NCBI GenBank assembly: GCA_016715205.1
Contig: JADKBC010000018.1
Span: 1 to 64,000 of the forward strand
DNA: 64,000 bases
Source: Holophaga sp.
GTDB lineage: Bacteria; Acidobacteriota; Holophagae; Holophagales; Holophagaceae
Direction: 5' to 3'
The notes below the pieces were generated by a model, which was not told where the DNA came from, did not search any database, and was given only the letters and a program-made list of their open reading frames with translations. Positions 41,410 through 50,597 of this stretch are shown here, in pieces; positions within the stretch are counted from its first letter, which is position 1, and each line of letters begins with the position of its first letter. Position numbers and translations under genes: made by a program.

Positions 41410-43314
41410 CTACTTCAGAAAAATCCACAGGAGCGCAAGCGCCCCGATGGTCATGGCCAAGGCGTAGTTGCGAACTCGCCCGGTCTGGAAGAACGCGATG
41501 AAATCCCCGCTGATGCGCGCCAGGGCGCCGGGCAGATTCACACCGATGCCATCGATGATGATCACATCAAAAACCTTCCAAAGGATGTTGCCGAGCCCCC
41601 GGGTGGGGCCAAGCACAACCTTTTCCAGGCCTTCATCCACATAGTATTTGTTGAAGAGAATCCGATGCAGAATGGGCCATTTGGCGCCTCTGGCTTCGGC
41701 CACGGCAATGCCGTTCCGGTAGCTGAAGAAGCCCCATAACCCAGCGGCGATGGCCAGGCTGGTGGAAATCAGGGCCAGCAGAATGGCGGGCCCTTCGTGG
41801 TGTCCGTGAGCCGCATGGGTTTGGCCAAAGGTGAGGCTGGGTGCCAGGAATTTGCCCACGGCGAAATGTCCACCGAAGGCTTCGGGGACGCCCCACCAAC
41901 CCGCAAAGAGGCTGCCTGCCGCGAGCACCGCAAGGGGCGCGGCCATGGTCCAGGGACTTTCGTGGGCGTGCTCGTAAGCGTGGTGATCCCGGGGTTCGCC
42001 CCAGAAGGTGAGGGCCATCAGGCGCCACATGTAGAAGCTGGTGAAGCAGGCACCGATCAGACCCATGGCCCAGAGCACAGGGCTCTTGAGATAGGCCAGG
42101 TAAAGGATTTCATCCTTGCTGAAAAAGCCCGAGAAGCCTGGGAAACCCATGATTGCGAAGGTGGCGATGAGCATGGTCCAGAATGTGATCGGCAGCTTGT
42201 TCTTCAGACCCCCCATCTTGAAGAGATCCTGCTCGTGGTGCATGGCGTGGATCACACTACCCGCACCGAGGAAGAGCAGGGCCTTGAACCAGGCGTGGGT
42301 GAACACGTGAAAGAAGCCTGCCGCAAAACCTGCCGCCCCCAGGCCCAGGAACATGTAGCCCAACTGGCTGACGGTGGAATAGGCCAGCACCTTCTTGATG
42401 TCGCGTTGGCAAAGACCGATGGTGGCTGCGAACAGGGCTGTGGCCGCGCCCACCCAGGCGATGGTGGTGAGGGTGATGGGTGCCAACTGGTAGAGGGGCG
42501 CTAGCCGACATACCAGGAAAATGCCTGCCGTTACCATCGTGGCCGCATGGATGAGAGCGCTCACGGGTGTGGGGCCCGCCATGGCATCGGGCAGCCACAC
42601 ATACAACGGCAACTGGGCGCTTTTGCCGGTGGCGCCCACGAACATCATCATGGTGGCGAAGGTGATCACGCCGAAGCCAAGCTCGGGGCTCAGGTGACCT
42701 GAGCGCGTGAGCAGCTCACCCACGGTCAAGGTGCCGAAATGCGCGAAGAGCGCCATCATGCCGATGACCATGCCCAGATCGCCCACGCGATTGGTGAGGA
42801 AAGCCTTGAGGCCCGCCGCGGGGGCGTAATCCGTTTCGAAGTAGTAGCCGATCAGCAGGTAGCTGCAGAGTCCCACGCCCTCCCAGCCCACGAAGAGCAG
42901 CGGCAGACTGGAGCCCAGCACCAGGGTCAGCATGAAGAACACGAAGAGGTTCAGGTAGGCGAAGTAGCGGGCGAAGCCTTCCTCTTCCCACATGTAGCCC
43001 ACGGAATAGAGGTGGATGAGGGCGCCGATGCCCGAAACCATCAGGGCCATGATGCAGGAAAGGGGATCGAATACCAGTCCCATGGGCACCTTGAGCGTGT
43101 CCACGGCCATCCATTCGAAATAGTTGATCTCGATGCGCGAACCCGGTGCGGCCTTCATGGCGAAGAAGGCGAACAATGCCAGCGCGAAGGAGCCAGCCAC
43201 GGTGCCCACCGCCAGAGCGGAGACCGCCGGTTTGCCGGCCTTTTTGCCGAACAGGCCGATGAGGGCTGAGCCCAGCAAGGGGAGAATCGGGATGAGCCAG
43301 AAGAACTTGTGCAT
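41410..43314 (-). CDS. nuoL: NADH-quinone oxidoreductase subunit L
   Basis: 634 residues, the largest membrane subunit. Key segments: LFVGWEGVGLCSYLLIGYYF, SAQLPLYVWLPDAMAGPTPV and KKVLAYSTVSQLGYMFLGLG; the long lateral helix region lies before the C-terminal end (GRVRNYALAMTIGALALLWI). It sits between nuoK and nuoM in the canonical order. It translocates protons, with the C-terminal horizontal helix thought to brace the membrane arm. Confidence 0.96.
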   Translation of the reverse strand: MHKFFWLIPILPLLGSALIGLFGKKAGKPAVSALAVGTVAGSFALALFAFFAMKAAPGSRIEINYFEWMAVDTLKVPMGLVFDPLSCIMALMVSGIGALIHLYSVGYMWEEEGFARYFAYLNLFVFFMLTLVLGSSLPLLFVGWEGVGLCSYLLIGYYFETDYAPAAGLKAFLTNRVGDLGMVIGMMALFAHFGTLTVGELLTRSGHLSPELGFGVITFATMMMFVGATGKSAQLPLYVWLPDAMAGPTPVSALIHAATMVTAGIFLVCRLAPLYQLAPITLTTIAWVGAATALFAATIGLCQRDIKKVLAYSTVSQLGYMFLGLGAAGFAAGFFHVFTHAWFKALLFLGAGSVIHAMHHEQDLFKMGGLKNKLPITFWTMLIATFAIMGFPGFSGFFSKDEILYLAYLKSPVLWAMGLIGACFTSFYMWRLMALTFWGEPRDHHAYEHAHESPWTMAAPLAVLAAGSLFAGWWGVPEAFGGHFAVGKFLAPSLTFGQTHAAHGHHEGPAILLALISTSLAIAAGLWGFFSYRNGIAVAEARGAKWPILHRILFNKYYVDEGLEKVVLGPTRGLGNILWKVFDVIIIDGIGVNLPGALARISGDFIAFFQTGRVRNYALAMTIGALALLWIFLK

Positions 43315-43321
43315 CAGGGCC

Positions 43322-43645
43322 TCACTGCCTCAACGTGTCGGCGCGGTCGGAATCGGTGGTCTGCTTGTGCCTAAAGAGCGCCACCACAATCGCGAGTCCC
43401 ACGGCGGCTTCGCAGGCCGCCACGGCGATGATGAAAAGGTAGAAGGCCGTGCCCTGCACGTCGCCGCCCCGGAAGCGGGCGAAGGCCAGCAGTGCCACGT
43501 TGGCCGCGTTCAGCATCAATTCCACACCCATGAACTGCATGAGCAGACTGCGCCGGAGGAGCACCGTGGCCAGGCCGATGACAAACAGGAGCAGGGAAAC
43601 CAGGATGTAAGCCTGGAGATTGCCGCTAAGAAAGGCTTGGCTCAT
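43322..43645 (-). CDS. nuoK: NADH-quinone oxidoreductase subunit K
   Basis: 107 residues with three membrane helices and the invariant MQFMGVELMLNAANVALLAF, which carries the membrane Glu needed for proton transfer. The start is one base from the nuoJ stop, and the stop lies seven bases before nuoL. The length is typical, with a short charged C-terminus (HKQTTDSDRADTLRQ). Membrane arm of complex I. Confidence 0.96.
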   Translation of the reverse strand: MSQAFLSGNLQAYILVSLLLFVIGLATVLLRRSLLMQFMGVELMLNAANVALLAFARFRGGDVQGTAFYLFIIAVAACEAAVGLAIVVALFRHKQTTDSDRADTLRQ

Positions 43646-43646
43646 G

Positions 43647-44132
43647 TCACAACTCCCGCTTCACAAGGCTCACGGCGCCGATCATGGCGGCAAGCAGCAG
43701 GAGGCCTGCGATTTCGAAACCCATCAGGTGCTCGCGGAAAAGATAGGTGCCCAGGCGGTGCAGGTTCATGGGCTCCACAGTTGGTGCGGTCGCCAGGGCC
43801 AGAGCCTTGGAACTTTTCACGAGCCAGAATGCTCCCGTGCCAAGCACCGAAAGTAATACCGCTGAGCCCCAGCGCTGAATGCCACGGGGCTTTTCGGGGG
43901 CCTCCTCCTCGTGACTGGCCAGCAGCATGATCACGAAGAGCACCAGCACGACGATGGCGCCGGAATAGACGATGACCTGCAGGGCCGCCGCGACAGGGTT
44001 GCCCAGGAGCAGGAACAGGCCCGCCACGCCGATGAAACTGAGCACCAGGCTAAGGCCCGCCATAATCAGGTTCTTCATGCGGAACATCATCAGGGCGCCC
44101 AGCAGGGTGATGAGGGCGAAGATCAGGAACAT
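43647..44132 (-). CDS. nuoJ: NADH-quinone oxidoreductase subunit J
   Basis: 161 residues from ATG 44132 (MFLIFALITLLGALMMFRMK), with AGGAGG five bases upstream. A longer upstream reading is only overlap with nuoI. Five helices, including the pi-bulge helix VIVYSGAIVVLVLFVIMLLA, are typical of NuoJ. The gene overlaps nuoI by ten bases. It belongs to the quinone-channel end of the complex I membrane arm. Confidence 0.95.
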   Translation of the reverse strand: MFLIFALITLLGALMMFRMKNLIMAGLSLVLSFIGVAGLFLLLGNPVAAALQVIVYSGAIVVLVLFVIMLLASHEEEAPEKPRGIQRWGSAVLLSVLGTGAFWLVKSSKALALATAPTVEPMNLHRLGTYLFREHLMGFEIAGLLLLAAMIGAVSLVKREL

Positions 44133-44695
44133 GGGCCCTCCTGAGCAGAGCGGCCAGTGGCGGGAGTGGGGTCGCTGGTAATCCGCGCCTTCTGGTCTGT
44201 TTCCGCGTAGGTGTTCATCAAATCCCATTTGCCAAACTGCATGGACAGGCGGTCATAGGCGGCCAATTCGTAATCCTTGCGCAGCCAAATGGCATCCTTG
44301 GGGCAGGCTTCTTCGCAATAGCCGCAGTAGATGCATCGCAGCATGTCGATCTTGAAGATGGCGGGGCGCTTCTCTTCAAAGCCCTGGGTCAGATTCAGAT
44401 CGGAATATTCTTCGGCGCGGATCGTGATGCAGCGGGCCGGGCAGGCTTCGGCACACATGAAGCAGGCCACGCATTTGATAGAACCATCCTCGAACCGCTT
44501 CAGCTCATGCAGTCCACGGTAGCCCTCGGGCATCTCTCGCTTCATGTCCGGGTATTGCACGGTGTAGCGGTTCTTGGTGCGCGTGAAGATCTGGCGCAGA
44601 AAGTGGCGCATGGTGATGACCATCCCCTTGAGGATGGGCCAGAAATAGGTGCGGTCCAGCCAGGAAAGCTCGACCTGCTTGACGACAACGGCCAT
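44123..44695 (-). CDS. nuoI: NADH-quinone oxidoreductase subunit I
   Basis: 190 residues with two [4Fe-4S] sets: CVACFMCAEACPARC and CIYCGYCEEACPKDA. It is soluble, with an N-terminal amphipathic helix (KGMVITMRHFLRQIFTRTKN) anchoring it to NuoH. It carries clusters N6a and N6b of complex I. About 190 residues is usual. It starts three bases after the nuoH stop, so the two are coupled. Confidence 0.96.
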   Translation of the reverse strand: MAVVVKQVELSWLDRTYFWPILKGMVITMRHFLRQIFTRTKNRYTVQYPDMKREMPEGYRGLHELKRFEDGSIKCVACFMCAEACPARCITIRAEEYSDLNLTQGFEEKRPAIFKIDMLRCIYCGYCEEACPKDAIWLRKDYELAAYDRLSMQFGKWDLMNTYAETDQKARITSDPTPATGRSAQEGPCS

Positions 44696-44698
44696 GGA

Positions 44699-45751
44699 TC
44701 AACCCCGGCGATACATCAGGAAGGCGTGGAAAAGGAAATTCAGGAGAGAAAGGGGGAGCATCACTTTCCACCCCAGTTTCATCAGCTGGTCGTACCGGAA
44801 GCGGGGCAGCGTCCAGCGCACCCAGACGAACACCCAGCAGAAGAACAATGTCTTGCCAAGGAAGGCCGCCACGGAAAGGAGCACGCCTGGATTGGCCACG
44901 AAGGGCACGCGCCAGCCCCCGAAGTACAAGGTGACGATCAACGCAGAGGCGGTGACCAAGTGGATGTATTCGCCCAGGTAGATCAGGGCAAATTTCATGG
45001 AACCAAATTCAGTCAGGTAGCCCGCCACGATTTCAGATTCGCCCTCGGCAAAATCGAAGGGCAGGCGGTTGGTTTCGGCAAACATGCAGGTGAAGAACAC
45101 CAGGAAGCCGAAGAAATGGGGCACCACATTCCACAGGCCATTCTGGGCGGCGATGATCTCATGGGGGTCGTAGCCGCCGGTGGTCATGAAGATGGCGATC
45201 ACCGCCAGGCTCATGCCGAGTTCGTAGCTCACCATCTGGGCGCTGGCCCGCATGCCGCCGAGGATGGCCCATTTGTTGTTGCTGCTCCAGGCCGCCACCA
45301 GCACGCCATAGACTGCAGTGGCGCCGATGGCCATGGGATACAACATGCCCATGCCGTTGCCAGGATCCAGCAGGCTCAGATGATAGGTGTGGCCGCCGGA
45401 CTGAAAGCTTTGCCCGAAGGGAATGACCGCAAAACCGAGCGCCGCAGGCAGAAAGGCCAGGATGGGCGCCAGCCAGAACAGGATCTTGTTGGCGTGGGGC
45501 GGCACCAGATCCTCCTTCAGGAAGGACTTGATGCCATCGGCCACCAGCTGTGGCAGGCCCAGGAGGCGCCACTTGCCGAACAGGGCGGCACGGTTGGGTC
45601 CGATGCGATCCTGGATCATGGCGCTGCCCCGGCGTTCGACCCAGGTCATGAGCGCGGCGATGGTGAGCGGACCCGCAAAGACCAGCAGGACCTTCACGGC
45701 CATCCAGAGGGTTGCAGGTGTGATGTGTAGTAAGGCGGAAAGATAGTCCAT
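44699..45751 (-). CDS. nuoH: NADH-quinone oxidoreductase subunit H
   Basis: 350 residues from ATG 45751 (MDYLSALLHITPATLWMAVK). An upstream start would add an unlikely Pro-rich leader. Conserved segments: TWVERRGSAMIQDRIGPNRA, GSMKFALIYLGEYIHLVTAS (with FAETNRLPFDFAEGESEIVA just before it) and the C-terminal RYDQLMKLGWKVMLPLSLLN. It forms the quinone chamber. It is first in this nuoHIJKLMN run; nuoA-G are not in the window. A TTGAT-N4-ATCAA dyad lies 139 bases upstream. Confidence 0.94.
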   Translation of the reverse strand: MDYLSALLHITPATLWMAVKVLLVFAGPLTIAALMTWVERRGSAMIQDRIGPNRAALFGKWRLLGLPQLVADGIKSFLKEDLVPPHANKILFWLAPILAFLPAALGFAVIPFGQSFQSGGHTYHLSLLDPGNGMGMLYPMAIGATAVYGVLVAAWSSNNKWAILGGMRASAQMVSYELGMSLAVIAIFMTTGGYDPHEIIAAQNGLWNVVPHFFGFLVFFTCMFAETNRLPFDFAEGESEIVAGYLTEFGSMKFALIYLGEYIHLVTASALIVTLYFGGWRVPFVANPGVLLSVAAFLGKTLFFCWVFVWVRWTLPRFRYDQLMKLGWKVMLPLSLLNFLFHAFLMYRRG

Positions 45752-46118
45752 CGGCAGATCCGGACGGGGGTTCCAGGGCAGAACCCGACCTGAGAAAGGT
45801 AGCAGGGGCAAGGTGCCTATCCAAGCAATGCTGGGGCTTGAACGGAGAATCAGTCCCGGGACCCCGGTTCTTGGGGAATATTCGTCGCCTTGATGCCCAT
45901 CAAGGCTTTGATGGGTGTGCGGCGGTGGCAGGTCGTGAAAGAAAAGGCGGAGGCCATACCCCGAGCTTCCCAGTCAAACCCTGTGACTGTGAGGGTGGCT
46001 GAGTAAAGAACCGTGGTTGAACCAAGCTCCCGCGCGGATTCTCTGCGTGGGAGCCTTGCACTACGGATTTGATCTCCCGTCCTCAACTAGGCTGTAATGG
46101 GATTTCCGGCTGCGGTCG
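45752..46118. other. Divergent intergenic region between nuoH and the carboxypeptidase gene
   Basis: About 365 bases. It contains a Crp/Fnr-type dyad (45890-45903) and a second hairpin (GCTCCCGCGC/GCGTGGGAGC, about 46025-46060). A minus-strand 78-residue ORF is present but has no family signature and is not annotated. No known ncRNA was recognised. Confidence 0.5.
45890..45903 (-). promoter_or_regulatory. Crp/Fnr-type operator dyad 3, upstream of nuoH
   Basis: A perfect TTGAT-GCCC-ATCAA within CCTTGATGCCCATCAAGG, the same flanks as dyads 1 and 2. On the minus strand TTGATG followed after 17 bases by TATTCC could be a promoter, so the dyad would cover the -35, a position suited to repression. 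Confidence 0.6.
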
Positions 46119-46129
46119 ATGGAGGAAGC

Positions 46130-46997
46130 ATGGCGGCATGGCAGCGGGGCATCATCATCCTGGGACTTCTCCTCGTGGGGAAGGCCGGAACTCCGCGCCA
46201 CCACAAATCTGCGCTCCATAAGTAAGCTGCACCTTCGTTCCTCCGTGGCGCTCGTGCAGGACCAGCGCACCGGTGAATTCCTGGTGGAAAAGCAATCCGG
46301 GGCCGTGATGCCCATCGCCTCCATCACCAAGCTCATGACCGCCATGGTGGTGCTTGATGCGGGGCTGGACTTGAACGAGCCCATCGTCATCGGGTCGGAG
46401 GATTTGGATTTGCTGCGTCATAGCCGTTCCCGGCTGCCTGTGAATACCCGCCTCACCCGCGGGGAAGCACTGCTGCTGGCCCTAATGGCTTCTGAAAATC
46501 GGGCGGCCCATGCCTTGGGGCGCACCTATCCCGGCGGTCTGGATGCCTTTGTGGCGGCCATGAACACCAAAGCGAAGACGCTTGGACTATCGGAATCCCG
46601 CTTCGAGGATCCTGCCGGTCTTTCGGGCGGCAACGTGGCCTCGGCCCGGGATTTGGCCAAGCTGGTGAACGCGGCCCATCACTATCCCAAGATCCGCGAT
46701 TTCAGCACCCGGGATGAGGCCACCATCCACTCCGGACGTCGGCCCTTGTCGTTCATCAACACCAATGCCCTGGTGCGTGGCCACCGCTGGAACATCGGCC
46801 TCTCCAAGACCGGTTACATCGAGGAGGCGGGGAAATGCCTTGTCATGCAGGCCCGGGTCGCGGAACGGCCTGTGTTGATCGTACTTCTGGACTCCTGGGG
46901 CAAATACACCCGCCTGGGCGATGCCCAGCGCATCAAGCAATGGATGGAAGGGCCTGCCCCCGCACCGGTGCGTAAGCGAAAATATCGGCGGGGATAA
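46130..46997 (+). CDS. D-alanyl-D-alanine carboxypeptidase (peptidase S11), frameshift after the signal peptide
   Basis: ATG 46130 follows GGAGGA and encodes a signal-peptide-like start (MAAWQRGIIILGLLLVGKAG) that stops at 46223. The mature enzyme is in another frame. Removing one G from GGGG at 46177-46180 joins GLLLVG to RPELRATTNLRSISKLHLRS and the catalytic part: SITK (PIASITKLMTAMVVL), SEN (LMASENRAAHALG) and KTG (LSKTGYIEEAGKC), the Ser-Lys, SxN and KTG motifs of the family. About 288 residues if repaired. It trims peptidoglycan pentapeptides, as PBP7-like endo/carboxypeptidases do. Without repair the protein would lack a secretion signal. Confidence 0.85.
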
Positions 46998-47081
46998 GCA
47001 CCAACAGCAGCAGGTGAGTCGGAAATTCAGTCGCTGCGGACCTGTGGCTTCCATGATCGGTGTGCAGATGCTGATTTGGAA

Positions 47082-48119
47082 TCAGCCCTTTACCGCCCAC
47101 CTCAATTTGGCTGAAGCGGACCGTGGGTTGGCGCGCCGCTCCTCGGCCCCTGGGCGGATGGGCTCTTCGGCAATGCGGGCATAGAGGCCTTCACGCTGAC
47201 CAGCCTGGAACGCCTTTTTCACCCGGCGATCTTCACCGGAATGGAAGGTGAGGATCGCCACCCGGGCGCCGGGCTTGAGGCAGCGGGGCAGCAACGCCAG
47301 GAACTGATCCAGCACGCCGAATTCATCGTTCACGGCGATGCGTAGGGCCTGAAAGGTGCGCTGCAGACATTTACGAACTTCCTGCTGGCGGTCATCTTCG
47401 TGAAAGACATCCTTCAAGGCCCGGCGCACCAAATTGGCAAGCTGCGTGGTGGTGGCGATGGGTTGGCCGTGCAGGGCCTGGGCAATGATGTCCGCCTGGG
47501 GCTCGTCCGAGTTGGTGAACAAGAGTTCTGCCAATTCCGGTTCGGATAGTTTCCGCAGCAGTGCGGAGGCGGGCTGACCCCGTTGAGGGTTGAGGCGCAG
47601 ATCCAGGGGGCCTTCGGCTTTGAAGGTGAAACCCCGGGCGGGATTATCGATCTGCATGGAAGAGACACCGAGATCCGCCAGCACGAAATCCAGTTCGCTG
47701 CCAACCTCGGGCAGCAGGTTGGGCAGTCCCGCGAAATTCATGCGCCGCACCAAGAGTTGCTCGGGGCCAAAGCCCAGTGCCCTCAGCCGTGCCTCCGTGC
47801 GGGGCAGTTCCAGGGGATCGACATCAATGCCGAACAGGCGCCCGCCGGGCTGGAGCCGCGCCAGAATCTCCTGCGCATGGCCACCAAACCCCAGCGTTGC
47901 ATCAAGCCCGACTTCGCCGGGTTTGGGATTCAGAATGTCGAGAATTTCCTGCACACAGATGGGCCGGTGCATGCCCGCCGGGGTGTGACCCCGCTCCATG
48001 ACCTTGGCAAGCTCCGCGGCGTGAATCTGGGGGTCCAATTCCTTGTACTTTTCCCGGTATTGCCGAGGATGGGTGCCCTTGTAGCGGACCCTGCGTTTGT
48101 GGGGGGTTTCATCACTCAT
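47082..48119 (-). CDS. rsmH: 16S rRNA (cytosine1402-N4)-methyltransferase RsmH
   Basis: 345 residues. SAM-binding motif GEVGLDATLGFGGHAQEIL, then GRLFGIDVDPLELPRTEARL, FVLADLGVSSMQIDNPARGF and CLKPGARVAILTFHSGEDRR, all conserved in RsmH (MraW). The N-terminus carries an extra basic stretch (HKRRVRYKGTHPRQYREKYK) of about 45 residues not typical of the family. It methylates C1402 in the ribosomal P site. In many bacteria it heads the division-cell-wall cluster, but here no mraZ or ftsL flank it. Confidence 0.94.
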   Translation of the reverse strand: MSDETPHKRRVRYKGTHPRQYREKYKELDPQIHAAELAKVMERGHTPAGMHRPICVQEILDILNPKPGEVGLDATLGFGGHAQEILARLQPGGRLFGIDVDPLELPRTEARLRALGFGPEQLLVRRMNFAGLPNLLPEVGSELDFVLADLGVSSMQIDNPARGFTFKAEGPLDLRLNPQRGQPASALLRKLSEPELAELLFTNSDEPQADIIAQALHGQPIATTTQLANLVRRALKDVFHEDDRQQEVRKCLQRTFQALRIAVNDEFGVLDQFLALLPRCLKPGARVAILTFHSGEDRRVKKAFQAGQREGLYARIAEEPIRPGAEERRANPRSASAKLRWAVKG

Positions 48120-48216
48120 AGGGGGTTCCAGGGCACAGGGTCGAGAAGGCTTGCGGTGTGGCTTGGCCCACAGGGGAAGCCTAGCCTCCTTTTCCTCACC
48201 CTGCCATTCTCAACCC

Positions 48217-49849
48217 ATGCATCTGGAACATCTGGAGATCGTAAACTTTCGTGGCATCGCGCGGCTTCGCCTGGATTTAGAGGCCGATGCCACGGTGCTG
48301 TTTGGCGAAAATGCCTGGGGCAAAACCAGTCTGGTGGAAGCCCTGCAAAGTACGCTGGGCTCTCGCCCCCTTACTGAGGCGGATTTCCATCGCCTGGCCA
48401 ACGATCGCACTACCATCGCCAAGCGCATGAGCATCACACTTGGGTTTCGCGGTGAACCTCCGGTGGAACTGGAATCCGTTGGTTGGCGCGATATCACGGG
48501 TGGTTTTCATCTGGCCCTGCAATGGGCTGGGCGACGCCTGGATCGAGGGCGAGCCAGGGTCCATCGGGTCTTTTTGGACCCCAAAGGGCGCGAAATTCCG
48601 CTTGCTGAGGACGTTGCCAATCCGCTGGCCGATCTCGTGCTCCGGGGCCACCCCTTGTATGTCTTTCACGAATTACGCCTGGCCGATGGCATGTTGGCCC
48701 CAGCCCTGGCACCGGATCTGGAAATGCATGAGGATCCGGAACGGGCCGTGGGGCGTGTGTTTGAACGCCTGCTCTCCGTGCCCCACCAGGTGCATCCCGG
48801 TGAACTCGCTCGGGGTTTGCAGGCCCTGAAGCGGGTGGCGGAGCGCCGCCCCGAACTGTTTCAGGCTATTCGCCCCATGGGTAATGCCGGGCTGCGCAGG
48901 GCCACGGATATTGCGGAAATGCCCCTTGCGCTGCAGGATGGTCGCTCCTTGGCGGATTTGGCCCAGCACGCGGGAGCGGGCATGCGGCAGGTGGCGCTGC
49001 TGGCGCTGATGGGCGCCATGCTTCAGGCGGAGGCCGAAGCACCTCGCACCGCCGGTGCCCAGCCCATCCTGCTGCTGGAGGATCCAGAAACCCATCTGCA
49101 TCCCATTCAGTTGGCCACCGCCTGGAACCTGGTCTCTCAACTACCCGTGCAAAAACTTGTAACCACCGCGAACAGTTCCCTGATGGCGGGGGTCCCCACG
49201 CGTTCCTTGCGGCGCTTGGTGCGGCGCAGCAATGATACGGCGGTGTTTCCCGATCCCGAGGGCCCGCCCGTGAGCCACACCGAGGCTCGCAGGGTGGCCT
49301 TTCATGTGCGCACCCACAACGCCGATGCCTTGTTTGCCCGGGTCTGGCTGCTGGTGGAAGGCGAAACGGAATCCTGGCTGCTGCCTGAATTGGCGCGGGT
49401 CTGGGGCCTCAGCTTTCCGTTGGAAGGGATTCATTGTGTGCCCTTCGCCCAGGCGGGCCTGGCGCCGCTGGTGGCGTTTGCGGATCGTTTCGGCATTCCC
49501 TGGCACTTGATTGCGGATGGCGATGATGCCGGGAAACACTACGCGGCCAAGGCCCGACGCATGCTGCATCGAAGGTCCGAAGCCAGGCACCTCACCGTTC
49601 TGGCCGACCGCGATCTGGAACATTTTCTCTGGCGCTCCGGTTTCGAGGGTATCTATCGCCAAGCCGCGGGTCACCTCGCCTCCCGGCGCGGATATGGCCA
49701 CCGTTATCCACCAGGCTTTGCGCGCCCACTCCAAGCCCGGCATGGCGCTGGAAGTGGCGGAGGAAGCTGGGATGCGGGGCGCAGCCGGAATACCCCCACT
49801 CCTTGGAAAACTGTTCAGCACGCTGGAGATGCTGGCGAAACGGGCGTAA
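48217..49849 (+). CDS. OLD-family ATP-dependent nuclease (AAA ATPase-TOPRIM), frameshifted near C-terminus
   Basis: Starts at ATG 48217: MHLEHLEIVNFRGIARLRLD, then Walker A VLFGENAWGKTSLVEAL and the late signature ILLLEDPETHLHPIQLATAW (Walker B and D-loop). The TOPRIM part has LLVEGETESWLLPEL and HLIADGDDAGKHYA. The open frame runs on with low-complexity text past 49690, but the expected end (ADMATVIHQALRAHSKPGMA, LLGKLFSTLEMLAKRA) lies in another frame and stops at 49849. Deleting one C in CCC at 49682-49684 joins them. About 543 residues. OLD proteins act as DNA nucleases in phage exclusion or repair. This one is unaccompanied by a UvrD-like GajB partner. Confidence 0.83.
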
Positions 49850-49868
49850 CTGGGAGCAAAGGCGATGG

Positions 49869-50597
49869 CTATTCCGGCATGCCTTCGATCATCACGGGGT
49901 CGCTCTGCTCCTGCAGTCGGGGCAGGCCGGTGAAGTCGATGAAATGGCCCGAGCGCTTGGCCTTGGTTTCCAGGTAGAAGCGGTTGTGGGGATTGGGGGG
50001 CAGCAGGTGTGGCAGGCGGCGGGAGACTTTCACGCCGTACTGTTCCAGCTGGTGAACCTTTTCGGGGTTGTTGGTCATGAGCTGGACCGAGGAAATACCC
50101 AGGCTTTGCAGCATGTGGGCCGCCACGGCGTAGTCGCGTTCGTCATCCCGGAAACCCAGGGCCAGATTGGCCTCCACCGTATCCATACCCTGGTCTTGCA
50201 GGGCGTAGGCGCGGATCTTGTTGGCGAGACCGATGCCTCGGCCCTCCTGGCGCAGGTAGAGCACCACACCACGCTCCATCTGACCGATTTTTTGAAGGGC
50301 CGTCTCCAATTGATCCCGGCAATCGCAGCGCAGGGAGCCGATTACATCGCCCGTGAGGCATTCGGAGTGCATGCGGATGGGCACGTCTTCGGCGCCCACC
50401 ACATCGCCGTGGACGATGGCAATGTGATCCTTCTGATCGCGGTTGTTCCAGAAGGCCACGATGCGGAAATCGCCAAAGCGGCTGGGCAGTTTGGCCACGG
50501 CGACGATGCGGACACACACATGATCCTGGCCAAATCCAGGGCATTCGTGGGAGCGATCGCGTTCAACAAGTTCTTGCAGGCGGGAATCCATGGTCAC
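49869..50597 (-). CDS. ribA: GTP cyclohydrolase II
   Basis: 242 residues from GTG 50597 (GTGA overlap with the preceding stop) or ATG 50591. The zinc ligands lie in SECLTGDVIGSLRCDCRDQL, and catalytic GVVLYLRQEGRGIGLANKI and MTNNPEKVHQLEQYGVKV follow. It converts GTP to 2,5-diamino-6-ribosylamino-4-pyrimidinone 5'-phosphate, formate and pyrophosphate, the first step of riboflavin synthesis. No DHBP synthase domain is fused. The N-terminus is longer than in E. coli RibA. It is last in the proC-glnS-FAD-ribA operon and convergent with the OLD gene. Confidence 0.94.
   Translation of the reverse strand: MTMDSRLQELVERDRSHECPGFGQDHVCVRIVAVAKLPSRFGDFRIVAFWNNRDQKDHIAIVHGDVVGAEDVPIRMHSECLTGDVIGSLRCDCRDQLETALQKIGQMERGVVLYLRQEGRGIGLANKIRAYALQDQGMDTVEANLALGFRDDERDYAVAAHMLQSLGISSVQLMTNNPEKVHQLEQYGVKVSRRLPHLLPPNPHNRFYLETKAKRSGHFIDFTGLPRLQEQSDPVMIEGMPE

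Noticed and set aside
45850..46086. A 78-residue minus-strand ORF upstream of nuoH
   Set aside because: It has no family signature, covers the Crp/Fnr-type dyad and hairpins, and looks like regulatory DNA.
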